A DNA stretch of 17,370 nt from Dehalococcoidia bacterium UBA5760 (GCA_002418895.1 DIFA01000015.1:1-17370); one strand, 5' to 3'. Positions 7,303-15,814 are shown, numbered from the stretch's first letter. Numbers and translations: made by a program. The notes: generated by a model from the letters alone, not told the origin.

Positions 7303-10029
7303 TCACTTGCTAATACCTAGCCAGTTAGTGCCTCCAGCTGGCTGCCATTTCCCGCGGTTAAATAGCCGCGGGTGTTTCATTTTGCGTACTGTCTCGATGA
7401 CGAATACGGCTACGCCCGGAATTACGGCGACAGCCCATCCAGTGATACCTAGCGGTACCGTGCCGAATATTGTCTGAAGGAAAGGTAGATAGACGACCGC
7501 TACCTGCAGGGGAATAGCAGCCGAAATGAATATGAGCATCCAGCGATTACGGAATACTCCCAACTGGAAAATGGTGTATTCATCGGAGCGAGCATTGAGG
7601 GCAAGAATCCACTCGAAGATAACTACGCTACAAAAGGCAACAGTACGGGCTTCCTCCACTCCGGATGCTGGTTCCATGAAGTTAAAAACCAGTACCGTAC
7701 CGATACCGAGCATTCCCGCTAGAAAGCCGACACGCAGCAACATCCCGGGAAAGAGTAGCCCGACTTTGGGGTGGCGAGGTGGTTTATTTAATTCATCTCC
7801 CACTTTCGGCTCAAGCCCAAGGGGAACGGCCATAAGTGTGCCGGTAACCAGATTAACCCAGAGAATCTGTAGTGCCATAAGTGGTGCCTTACCCAAAAAC
7901 AAAATACCCAGCACCAGAGCAAATAGTTCCCCCATACCGGTGGTAAGAAGGAACATGGCCACATTGCGCAATCGGTTGAAGATAGCTCGGCCTTCCTCAA
8001 CAGCGGATACTACCGAAACGAAGTTGTCATCCACCAACGTCATATCCGAGGCTTCCTTGGCCACATCAGTACCTGTAATGCCCATGGCAATGCCGATATC
8101 AGCGGCCTTCAGCGCCGGCGCGTCGTTGACACCATCGCCGGTCATGGCGACAACGTGCCCCTGTTTTTTAAGAGCATTAACAATCTTAAGCTTCAAAACA
8201 GGTTCCACTCGGGCGAACACGGATACCCTTTCCACCCGTTCGGAGAGATCTTCATCGCTCATTTTTTCGATATCAGCACCGGTAAAAGTTTCTCCCGGAG
8301 GTAGTTTAAGTTGCCGAGCCACCGACTCGGCAGTTAGCCTGTTATCTCCAGTAATCATAACCACCTTGATACCAGCATTTTTGGCTTGCTCTACCGCCTC
8401 GATTGCTTCCTCACGAGGCGGGTCATACATGCCTACCAAACCCACGAAAACCAGTTTACCATCGATGTGTTCCTCTTTGAGTTCGGCAAGCTCTCCAGGG
8501 TGTTCGGCGTAAGCTAGCGCCAGGACCCTCAAGGCATCTTTCGCCATAGCATCACCTATCCCCAGGATTGCTTCTCTATCCGCTTTGTTCAATGACACCA
8601 GGCTGCCATTTTTCAAGATGCTGTGGCTCATCTCAAGCAATCTTTCTAAAGCCCCCTTAACGTAAACTACCTTACCCTTATTCCATGGGTGCAGTGTAGC
8701 CATATACCGCCGCTCGCTCTGGAACGGGATCTCATCCAATCTGGGATATGTTTCCTCCAGTGTTTCCTCGTTCAGACCAGCCTTTGCGGCTGCCACCAGT
8801 AATGCTCCCTCCGTCGGGTCACCCATGATGTTACAACACTCTTTCTCCGATGAAAGCAAAGCATCATTGCAGAGAGCGCCTATCTTGAGAAGCAACGCCA
8901 TTGATTCTTCCTTATCAGGATCTAGGGTATTATTATCATGTCGAAACTCACCTTCCACTTGGTAGCCTTCACCTGTGACCTCAATCCATTCTCCGTCGAC
9001 ATAGATCTTCCTTACCGTCATCTGGTTCATAGTGAGCGTGCCCGTTTTGTCAGAGCAGATGACGGTGGCTGATCCCAGGGTCTCAACTGCCACCAGTCGG
9101 CGGATAACGGCATTGCGTGAAGCCATATAGCGCATGCCCGCAGCCAAGACAACTGTGACTACAGCCGGTAGGCCTTCGGGTATGGCTGCCACTGCCGCGG
9201 CTACTGCCACCAGGAATATCTCCAACCATTCCAGCCCTCGCCATACCCCCACTCCTATCAGTAGGCCGCAGGTGCCCAGCACCAGGTAAATGATATAGTG
9301 ACCCAGTGTATTAATGCTCTTCTGTAGAGGGGTCTTCTCTTGTTTAACTTCTTGGAGGCTCGTGGCAATTTTACCCATCTCGGTGGCCGTCCCTGTGGAT
9401 ACCACTACAGCAGTAGCGCGGCCGTTTGTGATAATAGTGCCCATATACACCATGTTCTTACGGTCAGCCACGGCAACCTCGCCGCTTATCGGAGTTGTAT
9501 GCTTATCCACTGATACAGACTCTCCAGTAAGCGATGACTCGTTTATTTTGAGGTTAGCTACCTCTATTAGACGAGCATCAGCCGGTACCTTATCACCTGA
9601 CTCAAGGATCAGAATATCGCCAGGTACCACTTCTCTACTCTTAATCTCTTCTACTTTACCATCGCGCCTGACTTTGGTTTTGGGGGCTGCCAGCTGCATT
9701 AGAGCTTCCATGGCCTTCTGTGCCTTGCCTTCCTGAACATAGCCAATCGTAGCCATAAGTAACAGAACTGCTAGAATTACAGAGGCATCCAGGTTTTTCC
9801 CCAAGACAAACTCGACAATTGCTGCAGCGAGTAGTATGTAGACTAAGGGACTGCGGAATTGCTGCAAATATAGTAGTATTGCAGGGGCCTTCTTTTTACG
9901 CTCAAGCTCATTAGGCCCGTATTGCTGTAGCCTGTTCGAAACTTCTGACGTAGTTAGTCCAGAATACGATGAACCAAGTCCCTCTAAGACCTCCTTGGAG
10001 CTAATATCATGCCACTGTTTCTCTGCCAT
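7303..10029 (-). CDS. Type II P-type cation-transporting ATPase
   Basis: A 908-residue membrane pump of the SERCA/PMR1-like bacterial family, with all P-type landmarks: N-terminal cation ATPase domain, TGES (168-171), phosphorylated D327 in CSDKTGTLT, the KGA nucleotide-binding segment (458-460), TGDN (560-563) and TGDGVNDAPAL (630-640). Ten TM helices are expected, and the C-terminal four are present. TM4 has the IPEGLP motif typical of Ca2+ and Na+/K+ pumps, TM5 carries E701 and TM8 E806, matching SERCA ligands E771 and E908. TM6 reads NLVTGT: N726 and T729 are kept, but G730 replaces the aspartate (SERCA D800) that bridges both Ca2+ ions. The transported ion is therefore uncertain; Ca2+, Na+ or another cation are possible. 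There is no clear Shine-Dalgarno, and the start fits the -10 box 18 bases upstream, giving a very short leader. Confidence 0.93.
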   Translation of the reverse strand: MAEKQWHDISSKEVLEGLGSSYSGLTTSEVSNRLQQYGPNELERKKKAPAILLYLQQFRSPLVYILLAAAIVEFVLGKNLDASVILAVLLLMATIGYVQEGKAQKAMEALMQLAAPKTKVRRDGKVEEIKSREVVPGDILILESGDKVPADARLIEVANLKINESSLTGESVSVDKHTTPISGEVAVADRKNMVYMGTIITNGRATAVVVSTGTATEMGKIATSLQEVKQEKTPLQKSINTLGHYIIYLVLGTCGLLIGVGVWRGLEWLEIFLVAVAAAVAAIPEGLPAVVTVVLAAGMRYMASRNAVIRRLVAVETLGSATVICSDKTGTLTMNQMTVRKIYVDGEWIEVTGEGYQVEGEFRHDNNTLDPDKEESMALLLKIGALCNDALLSSEKECCNIMGDPTEGALLVAAAKAGLNEETLEETYPRLDEIPFQSERRYMATLHPWNKGKVVYVKGALERLLEMSHSILKNGSLVSLNKADREAILGIGDAMAKDALRVLALAYAEHPGELAELKEEHIDGKLVFVGLVGMYDPPREEAIEAVEQAKNAGIKVVMITGDNRLTAESVARQLKLPPGETFTGADIEKMSDEDLSERVERVSVFARVEPVLKLKIVNALKKQGHVVAMTGDGVNDAPALKAADIGIAMGITGTDVAKEASDMTLVDDNFVSVVSAVEEGRAIFNRLRNVAMFLLTTGMGELFALVLGILFLGKAPLMALQILWVNLVTGTLMAVPLGLEPKVGDELNKPPRHPKVGLLFPGMLLRVGFLAGMLGIGTVLVFNFMEPASGVEEARTVAFCSVVIFEWILALNARSDEYTIFQLGVFRNRWMLIFISAAIPLQVAVVYLPFLQTIFGTVPLGITGWAVAVIPGVAVFVIETVRKMKHPRLFNRGKWQPAGGTNWLGISK

Positions 10030-10046
10030 ATTCTACCCAGACTCTT

Positions 10047-10052
10047 ATTATA
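10047..10052 (-). promoter_or_regulatory. -10 box of the P-type ATPase gene
   Basis: A perfect TATAAT on the minus strand, 17 bases before the ATG. Transcription would start about 10 bases before the start codon, a near-leaderless mRNA, which agrees with the lack of a good ribosome-binding site. The -35 region (TTACTG at 10070-10075) is poor. Confidence 0.45.
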
Positions 10053-10171
10053 GCTATATATACTAAGTTCAGTAAAATATACAAAACCCTATCATACAAG
10101 ACGTGAAAAAGCTTATAGAACCATATGAGTTATCACTGGATTTGACCTGGCTGAACTTTTCCGAGTATCGT

Positions 10172-10627
10172 TTAGTGCAACTCAAAATAGTGGAAAGAGG
10201 AATGTTCCACACCATCTATTATCACACAAAGGTTGTATAACACCTTTATGTTGTGCTGATAACAAAAATCTATAGCCTTTTTGCTCTCTGAGCCAGGCTG
10301 AAGCCATACGTAGTTAATCTTTAACCTTTCACATTCTTTAAGAACCTCTTCAGTTACGGCTGGGGGCACCACGAAATCGGCTACTTCAATCTTGTCCGGT
10401 ATATCGGTAATTCGAGGATAGCACCTGATACCTTCTATTTCCTTCAGCCTGGGATTGACCGGATAGATGGTGTAGCCACGACTTCTCAAGTTCTTGAATA
10501 TCTTATATCCGTACTTACTGGTTTTGTCACTGGCCCCTATCACAGCGAATCTTTTCTGGGCCATAAATTCTTCGATCAAACTACGGGTATCAAATTTATT
10601 TGTATCTGGAATAGGTGAATAGTCCAT
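10172..10627 (-). CDS. CoA-binding domain protein (YccU-like)
   Basis: A 151-residue single-domain protein with a Rossmann-type CoA-binding fold, like the N-terminal domain of succinyl-CoA synthetase alpha. Typical motifs are FAVIGASDKTSKYGYKIFKN (27-46), the YPVNPR strand (55-60), VVPP (86-89) and VWLQPGSES (107-115). The length matches the bacterial YccU family, whose cellular role is poorly defined; CoA binding is known for the fold. The ATG at 10627 has only a weak AGG just upstream; a second in-frame ATG at 10561 would cut off the first 22 residues but keep the whole fold. The gene lies 142 bases upstream of the ATPase gene on the same strand. The ATPase gene has its own -10 box, so co-transcription is uncertain. 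Confidence 0.88.
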   Translation of the reverse strand: MDYSPIPDTNKFDTRSLIEEFMAQKRFAVIGASDKTSKYGYKIFKNLRSRGYTIYPVNPRLKEIEGIRCYPRITDIPDKIEVADFVVPPAVTEEVLKECERLKINYVWLQPGSESKKAIDFCYQHNIKVLYNLCVIIDGVEHSSFHYFELH

Positions 10628-10677
10628 ACCTACATAATAACAGCTAGATCACAAAAAGTTTAGCTCCCTGCATTAAA

Positions 10678-10696
10678 TAGCGAGTATATCATGAGG
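10678..10696. repeat. Short repeat, copy A, downstream of the peptidase gene
   Basis: TAGCGAGTATATCATGAGG differs at two of 19 positions from a copy at 13667-13685. Weaker similarity extends to both sides, including ATTTG and TGGAGGG further on. The two copies lie in the same orientation on either side of the peptidase gene. On the minus strand both end a reading frame with PHD-[IM]-L-[AV]-I-stop, so they may be remnants of one older gene or element. The gap from 10628 to 10909 holds no other gene I can support. Confidence 0.45.
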
Positions 10697-10909
10697 AGAC
10701 CAGTAGGTAGGATTTGCATATGGCGCTGTGGAGGGATCGGAATGAGCAGCATTATGGAATAATCTTACTAAGCCGACTTTCGATAAAGCTCTTGTTCGGA
10801 AACCCGTCAGGTCTATTTTAACCCCGGACCATCTCCTAGCCCTAGGGAAATAGAGATTCTTGTGAACCATCCCCTCGGTCAGCACAGTATTATATTAAAT
10901 TATATCAAT

Positions 10910-13420
10910 CTAATACTTTTTGAGAGTAAAACTGAATCTAGCGTCCTCTGACCAGTCTGTAGAGGCGTAGGTGCGGCTACTCTCTAGTTCGTTATTGCGG
11001 TGCGTTTCGGTGTGATGTTCTATTAGAACGACGTGGCTTCTTGCAACATCAGCATCGTATGCTCTATATATAAGCTCTGCCTGACCGTCTTCCCGACCTG
11101 GGTTCCAAGTGAGAGGTATATCAGTGAATTCGAGAGTCGCGTACGCATCGGTTACCGTGTTAGCACCTTCATTGCGGTAACGGTAGGAAAAAACGATGCT
11201 TTCCACTACGGTCCCGTCCGCGGATACTTTTCCATTAACCTCATGAATACTACCGCTCCGATCGATGTCTCCCATTGCTAAGGTGCCGCTGAAAGAAGGG
11301 CCTCTCCAGGTGATATCCATGCTATTCTTACCCGCAACTGCCCATGGAATTCCCACGCCCCAGGTACTGGTGTCGGTTCCTTCACCAGAAGCTTTCGACC
11401 AAGTGCGATGAATATCTGTGCCGTTAAACCTAACGCTAATCTCATTGAACGATTGCAATAAGCCTACCAGATCGGTCGATTCTGTCATTATATTAGCATA
11501 CGCTGTAGCCTGGTCAACAAGCTCATCGGTATCATCATATAACGCGAGGCTGATGGTATATCTCCCGGCCTCGGTAAACTGGTGGCTTACATTACTGGTA
11601 GCGGTCGTTTGCCCTGCGGTTCCATCGCCGAAGTCCCACTCAAAACGGGGGTTTTCCGGTAGATTATCCGAATGGGCGGTAAAGGTATATGTCTCACCTG
11701 GTTCACCTTTCAGCGCCGATGGTTCGATGTAGAGTTCAGAGGTATAAATATCAATGTAAGCAAAATCAACATATTTCCACCCACGGTTGGCGGTTTCAGC
11801 TACGATTTCCAGCCCCCACTGGTTACGTCCTGTAGAGAGCTCATAGCCGTTATCAGCGTCAGGGGTTAAGCGCACTCCGTTTTCCCAGACCCAGCAGTTC
11901 AGGTCAGTGCCCGCAACTGTACTTTCCGGTATAACCCAGATTGACTCGCTATTGGTCCTAAATCCCTCAGTATAAGCAACGGTGGAGCCGTCATCCTGCT
12001 CGATTTTGATGTTATAGGATGGGAAACGGTCATTACCGACGGTGCCGGATTCAAATTCTGTCCAGCGTTGCCCGATTCTATCCCACTTGATGTAGGTTGT
12101 CTTCGCCAGGTAGTCAATCTTGTCGTAGACTTTACCCTGTCCATGTGAAATAGCCTCGGCATTATCTCCGGAGTTATAGGGCTGGAAATTGCCGTCGGTA
12201 AACTTAATCTCACGGTCGGTGCGGCCGGGGTAGTTCGGGTCGGCGATATAGAGGGTGTTATTGGCTACCCGATAGACAACCATTGCGTGCACGCTGGAGC
12301 CGGTCGTCTGCCGGATTCTTATGTACTGCGGTTCCCCGGTCATCAGAATGGAATAGGCGAAAGCATTGTAGGTACGCTCGTCATTTTGATAAATGAATTC
12401 TCCGATTTCATGAAGCAGATTATCCACTACAGCATCTTGCTGGACGGTTGAGGACAGGCGGTATCCCAGGCTGTCGTCCTGCCACAGATCCGGGGTAGCC
12501 ACGCCACCGTTGTTGTCATAAAGCCCCCAGAGATGAGGCTTGTCTTTTAGCGTCTTTTCGCAGTAGTACCACATGGCTGTCATGCTCTGCCCCCAGCAGT
12601 GCCCGCCGGGAGAAATGTAAGAGCCATAGTTGGTAAACTGCCAGTCGTCAACACCGGGGCGGAACCCGGAATCGATGTCGCCAAGCAGAACGTACTTATT
12701 TATAGCGCTCACCACCATGTTCGAAAAGTGGCGGGTGGCCACCGTTATCGAGTCGTTACCCTCATCAACCAGGGGTATACCCTCCAGCTTGCCGGTTGCT
12801 TCATCGAAAAGGAACGCCATTGCGAAGCTGTCATCCGGTATAATCACCGGGATGGTAACCAGCATCAGCTCTTCAGAGTACTCGCCACCGTTTTCAACTG
12901 TAATCATCGGGGAAATAGGGTTGAAGTTATCGCCGAAGGTATGACCTCTGACGGGTGCCGAGGATATTGTAAACGACCTGTTGTCCGGGTAGGAATTTGG
13001 GGGAACCACTATCCCCATCCCATGAAGAGGGTCGCCGGGTTTTTCCACAGTGATAGCGCCACCTGACGGCGGTATATTCTGCGATTCGATGTTCTGGGAT
13101 TTACCCGTGGATATGGTTCCAGTGGGACCGTGCTGCGGCACAGCCGAAGGTCCGCCAGTAAAGGAAGGTATCACCACGTTAACCAGTAAAACCACCAGGA
13201 CCGTGCCCCCGGCAATAGCGGCAATCATTTTCTTCCTGCCCCTGGTTTTTCCTGATTGAGTCTTGCCCTTTTCCTTCTCTCTCGGTATCTCTGTTCCTGG
13301 TGTTGGGGCTTCGACTTCTTGGCTAACCGGGGTCTCAATGTCCTCAACTACAGAAGTTCCACATCCGTCACAGAACTTACTGCCAGTTTCTAACTCTTTA
13401 CCACATTGCCGACAGAACAT
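10910..13420 (-). CDS. Membrane-anchored zinc-ribbon / ZU5-like / C39-papain-like peptidase / PKD protein
   Basis: An 836-residue multidomain protein. Two ATGs stand in tandem (13423, 13420); GGAGGT at 13426-13431 favours the second, with five bases' spacing. Domains in order: zinc ribbon with C3-x2-C6 and C17-x2-C20 in the cytoplasm; a charged linker; one TM helix at about 65-85; a ZU5-like beta domain (about 119-240, GGAITV start and IVVPPNSY); a papain/C39-like peptidase (about 250-440); a PKD domain (about 567-640, WDFGDGT and HQFTEAGRYTISL); and an unnamed beta-rich C-terminal region. The likely catalytic residues are C275 (GGHCWGQS), H378 (SSVHAMVVY) and D394 (ADPNYPG). With an N-in topology the peptidase faces outward. 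The substrate is unknown. The operator-like promoter upstream suggests control by a repressor. Confidence 0.85.
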   Translation of the reverse strand: MFCRQCGKELETGSKFCDGCGTSVVEDIETPVSQEVEAPTPGTEIPREKEKGKTQSGKTRGRKKMIAAIAGGTVLVVLLVNVVIPSFTGGPSAVPQHGPTGTISTGKSQNIESQNIPPSGGAITVEKPGDPLHGMGIVVPPNSYPDNRSFTISSAPVRGHTFGDNFNPISPMITVENGGEYSEELMLVTIPVIIPDDSFAMAFLFDEATGKLEGIPLVDEGNDSITVATRHFSNMVVSAINKYVLLGDIDSGFRPGVDDWQFTNYGSYISPGGHCWGQSMTAMWYYCEKTLKDKPHLWGLYDNNGGVATPDLWQDDSLGYRLSSTVQQDAVVDNLLHEIGEFIYQNDERTYNAFAYSILMTGEPQYIRIRQTTGSSVHAMVVYRVANNTLYIADPNYPGRTDREIKFTDGNFQPYNSGDNAEAISHGQGKVYDKIDYLAKTTYIKWDRIGQRWTEFESGTVGNDRFPSYNIKIEQDDGSTVAYTEGFRTNSESIWVIPESTVAGTDLNCWVWENGVRLTPDADNGYELSTGRNQWGLEIVAETANRGWKYVDFAYIDIYTSELYIEPSALKGEPGETYTFTAHSDNLPENPRFEWDFGDGTAGQTTATSNVSHQFTEAGRYTISLALYDDTDELVDQATAYANIMTESTDLVGLLQSFNEISVRFNGTDIHRTWSKASGEGTDTSTWGVGIPWAVAGKNSMDITWRGPSFSGTLAMGDIDRSGSIHEVNGKVSADGTVVESIVFSYRYRNEGANTVTDAYATLEFTDIPLTWNPGREDGQAELIYRAYDADVARSHVVLIEHHTETHRNNELESSRTYASTDWSEDARFSFTLKKY

Positions 13421-13448
13421 CATTCACCTCCCTTTTCCGTTATCATAT

Positions 13449-13485
13449 ACCATAATGAAACTATCCAGCGTATGTCAAACGCTGG
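13449..13485 (-). promoter_or_regulatory. Promoter with operator palindrome over the -35, peptidase gene
   Basis: On the minus strand a perfect TTGACA (13473-13478) is followed after 18 bases by TATGGT (13449-13454). The -35 lies in the 7-base centre of a perfect inverted repeat with arms CCAGCGT (13465-13471) and ACGCTGG (13479-13485). A dimeric repressor bound here would block the -35 directly. The predicted mRNA leader before the ribosome-binding site is about 10 bases. The same repeat could form a hairpin in RNA read on the plus strand and is followed there by GGTTTTT, so a plus-strand terminator is the alternative. Confidence 0.6.
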
Positions 13486-13533
13486 CAGGTGGTTTTTAAT
13501 CCACGGATTCTTGATAAGTGACGGGGCTCCTAC

Positions 13534-13614
13534 ATCTAGGACCAGAGTTTTGGCTCCTGGTGGTGGCTAAGTGAAGAAAAAGCCACTCCCGCCACTTAAT
13601 GCCGTTATCGGCAT
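13534..13614. other. Cluster of small hairpins in the intergenic region
   Basis: Three stems follow each other: AGGA-CCA against TGG-C-TCCT near 13539-13560; GTGGCT (13563-13568) with AGCCAC (13581-13586); and ATGCCG (13599-13604) with CGGCAT (13609-13614) around TTAT. TAAGTG and CACTTA can form an alternative to the second stem. The segment may be the 3' end of the antiporter transcript or a small RNA. The remaining bases of 13424-13838 contain no gene I can support, apart from the promoter and repeat listed separately. Confidence 0.3.
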
Positions 13615-13666
13615 ACTAGGCTACACAACACCGAGCTTTGTTCAGCTTCATCTATCGTCATCTAGA

Positions 13667-13685
13667 TAACGAGCATATCATGAGG
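13667..13685. repeat. Short repeat, copy B, upstream of the peptidase gene
   Basis: TAACGAGCATATCATGAGG matches 17 of 19 positions of the copy at 10678-10696, in the same orientation. Read on the minus strand, this copy has an extra stop codon (TAG) just before PHDMLVI, so it is the more decayed version if it was ever coding. Confidence 0.45.
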
Positions 13686-13838
13686 CTAGGTACACGATGA
13701 ATTTGAGGCTTGAGGAGATCTGGAGGGTTTATATGGGGATTAGGAGATCAAGGATGATTGGCTCGGTACGGATTTTATTTTTTAGCAGATTGCGTTTTTA
13801 GGGAGCGGGCCATAAATATTCACTTAAGTCATAGGGGG

Positions 13839-15071
13839 TTAACTGCTTGTCGGCATTGCCGATGCCATGTTGGATTCACCAGCTTTCGAGATAGCGTATC
13901 GGGCTAAGGGTGGTGAAACAATTTCATTAAGAATAGCCGAGGCCAGTACCAAATTGAATATCGTCTCGCCAAAGACGGGGAACATCCTCCGGGCTAGTAG
14001 GGCTAGACCTAGGGCTACACCTGCCTGGGGAATAAGTGCCAAGCCGAGATATTTACGAACCGCTTCCGGAGCACCTGAAACACGAGCTCCAAGATTCGTC
14101 CCCAAGTATTTGCCAGCAAACCTGACTCCGAAATATATCAGTGCCAGAATACCAGCCGTACCCATGACATTAGCATTGAAGAACATGCCCGATGAGACGA
14201 AATAGAGATTGTATATCAAGTCTTCGATATTCTCGATAACCGTAATAGGTTCTAAATTCCGAATCCGATTGGTTACCACGAAACCCACCATGGTGCTCAA
14301 TAGAATAAGGGAGATGCCCAGCTGGTTGGCCAGTCCAACACCCAGTACTATTATGCCCAATACCGCTACAAGTAGCAGCGCCTGCGTTTTTACCAGGCGG
14401 ATCAGAAATACGAGGCAAAAACCTAAGCCGATACCGATAGACGCGGACATGCCCAGATTGATACAGGGTATGGCTAGCGTCTCATGCCAGGATACTCCGC
14501 TAACACCAGTTACAAGCGGCTGTGCAAAACCCAGGGCAATAGAAAAGCCTAAAACTGCTATGACATCGTCCAGTGCCACTACGGCATGCAGGGTCGTGGT
14601 CATCGGACCCTTAGCTTTGCATTCGCGAATGGATGCCATGGTTATAGCCGGCGCTGTAGTCATAGCAATAGCCCCGAGAACCAGCGCCATGGGAAGATAG
14701 GTGTTCGCAAAAGTAGCGGAGGGTGAGTCTATGATGAAAGGCGCCAAGAAGATTATGGCGATGAAGATAAGCAGCCCGGCCACTAGGCTCTGCAGCGGCG
14801 TAATCCACAGGATACTCTTGCCCAGTTTCCTTATTGAGTCCAGGCGCAAACTGGAACCGATCAGATAGGCGATAATTCCCAGGGAGACGTCAGTAACGAT
14901 ATCCAGGCTATCGATTGAGGTTCGCTCCAGAAGGTGGAATAATGATGGGCTAAGGAGTAGACCGATCAGGACATAGCCTGTGATGCGGGGGAATTTCACC
15001 TTTTGCGTCGCCAGTCCACCGAGGAGACCGACACTGAGCATTATGCCGATGACCAGTATCAGGTTCAACAT
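13839..15071 (-). CDS. CPA2-family cation/proton antiporter (Kef/NapA/GerN-like)
   Basis: An integral membrane exchanger of 410 residues with 11-13 hydrophobic segments along its whole length. The longest frame begins at a TTG (15128), but ATG at 15071 fits better: its product starts with a TM helix (LNLILVIGIMLSVGLLGG) followed by FPRITGYVLIGLLLSP, the normal N-terminus of CPA2 antiporters. Only a weak GAGG lies upstream. The discontinuous-helix segment AMTTAPAITMASIRE (136-150) and the ion-site DD pair (D168, D169 in ALDDV) are present. In this superfamily two acidic residues go with electrogenic Na+/H+ exchange (NapA), while Kef channels have QD. No cytoplasmic RCK/TrkA-N domain follows, unlike Kef proteins. 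Sodium or potassium/proton exchange is likely. The gene follows the GAF protein on the same strand and is probably co-transcribed with it. Confidence 0.9.
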   Translation of the reverse strand: MLNLILVIGIMLSVGLLGGLATQKVKFPRITGYVLIGLLLSPSLFHLLERTSIDSLDIVTDVSLGIIAYLIGSSLRLDSIRKLGKSILWITPLQSLVAGLLIFIAIIFLAPFIIDSPSATFANTYLPMALVLGAIAMTTAPAITMASIRECKAKGPMTTTLHAVVALDDVIAVLGFSIALGFAQPLVTGVSGVSWHETLAIPCINLGMSASIGIGLGFCLVFLIRLVKTQALLLVAVLGIIVLGVGLANQLGISLILLSTMVGFVVTNRIRNLEPITVIENIEDLIYNLYFVSSGMFFNANVMGTAGILALIYFGVRFAGKYLGTNLGARVSGAPEAVRKYLGLALIPQAGVALGLALLARRMFPVFGETIFNLVLASAILNEIVSPPLARYAISKAGESNMASAMPTSS

Positions 15072-15181
15072 GGCCAGAGATACCTCGCAAAATATACTGC
15101 CGCCTATGGCTCTGGAGCACACGGCCAATAATTTCAGAATTCATCTATGACGGGGTAAAACAGGCATCGTGAAATACCTGG

Positions 15182-15814
15182 TTAGATGTGCTTCCACCAT
15201 CGGTATAGGACTGCTGATTCCGGCTCTTCTTCATGTATCCATTCATTAGCATGCTGGGAACGACATTGCAGTATTTCCTGCCGTACAGTCTCGTAGTCTC
15301 TGTGAATAGTATCATAGAGTTGAGCATTTTCCAGTAAAATAGCACCCAGGTCGGAGACGCCATCGACAAAATAAATGTCGTCCGCATCAAACTGTCGCGG
15401 CTCGGCAGTATACACCCGCATCACACCAATGATTTCACCACGCAGTCTAATAGGCACAGAAAGTATCGAGGCGATGCCCTCCTTTTCCTGCGCTTCACGG
15501 TACTGGACACGCTCGTCGTGAGTGGCATCAATAATAGCCACCGGTTTTCCCGCGAGTGTTTCAGCCATGCTTTTAGCAGTTAGCACGACACCTTTTTGAA
15601 CATAATCCCGGCTTAGGCCATAGGCAGCAGTATGCAGCAGTTCCTTGTGGTCGGGGGTAAGCAACATAATGGAACAGGCCTTGGCCTCAAGTGACTTAGC
15701 CACACCGGCAACCATAGCGCGGAGGACACCATCAGGGGTGCGCATAGAATTGACCTCGGTAGCTATATCATAAAGAGCCTGATAATAGTGTTCAATTTTG
15801 GCAATACGTTCCAT
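15182..15814 (-). CDS. Stand-alone GAF-domain sensor protein
   Basis: A 210-residue soluble protein with one GAF domain at about 15-165, preceded by a short helix. Typical features are ACSIMLLTPDHKELLHTAAYGLS, the KSMAETLAGKPVAI helix-strand pair, SILSVPIRLRGEIIGVMRVYT and the final helix DDIYFVDGVSDLGAILLENA. The last 40 residues are helical and rich in charged residues and Trp, with no output domain. GAF domains bind small molecules such as cyclic nucleotides or haem, but no ligand-specific residues are evident. The gene lies 110 bases upstream of the antiporter and on its strand, so it may report the signal that controls the antiporter. No clear Shine-Dalgarno lies before the ATG. Confidence 0.88.
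   Translation of the reverse strand: MERIAKIEHYYQALYDIATEVNSMRTPDGVLRAMVAGVAKSLEAKACSIMLLTPDHKELLHTAAYGLSRDYVQKGVVLTAKSMAETLAGKPVAIIDATHDERVQYREAQEKEGIASILSVPIRLRGEIIGVMRVYTAEPRQFDADDIYFVDGVSDLGAILLENAQLYDTIHRDYETVRQEILQCRSQHANEWIHEEEPESAVLYRWWKHI

Noticed and set aside
7526..8512. A 328-codon plus-strand frame
   Set aside because: It is antisense to the P-type ATPase, and its translation is low-complexity Ser/Thr/Pro/Arg-rich without domain features.
10673..10885. 70-codon minus-strand frame between the peptidase and CoA-binding genes
   Set aside because: GTG start without proper Shine-Dalgarno and unconvincing composition. Its end is part of the diverged repeat, so a gene remnant is possible but an active gene is not supported.
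15072..15128. TTG-started N-terminal extension of the antiporter
   Set aside because: The extra 19 residues precede the first TM helix and do not resemble CPA2 proteins; ATG at 15071 gives the usual N-terminus.
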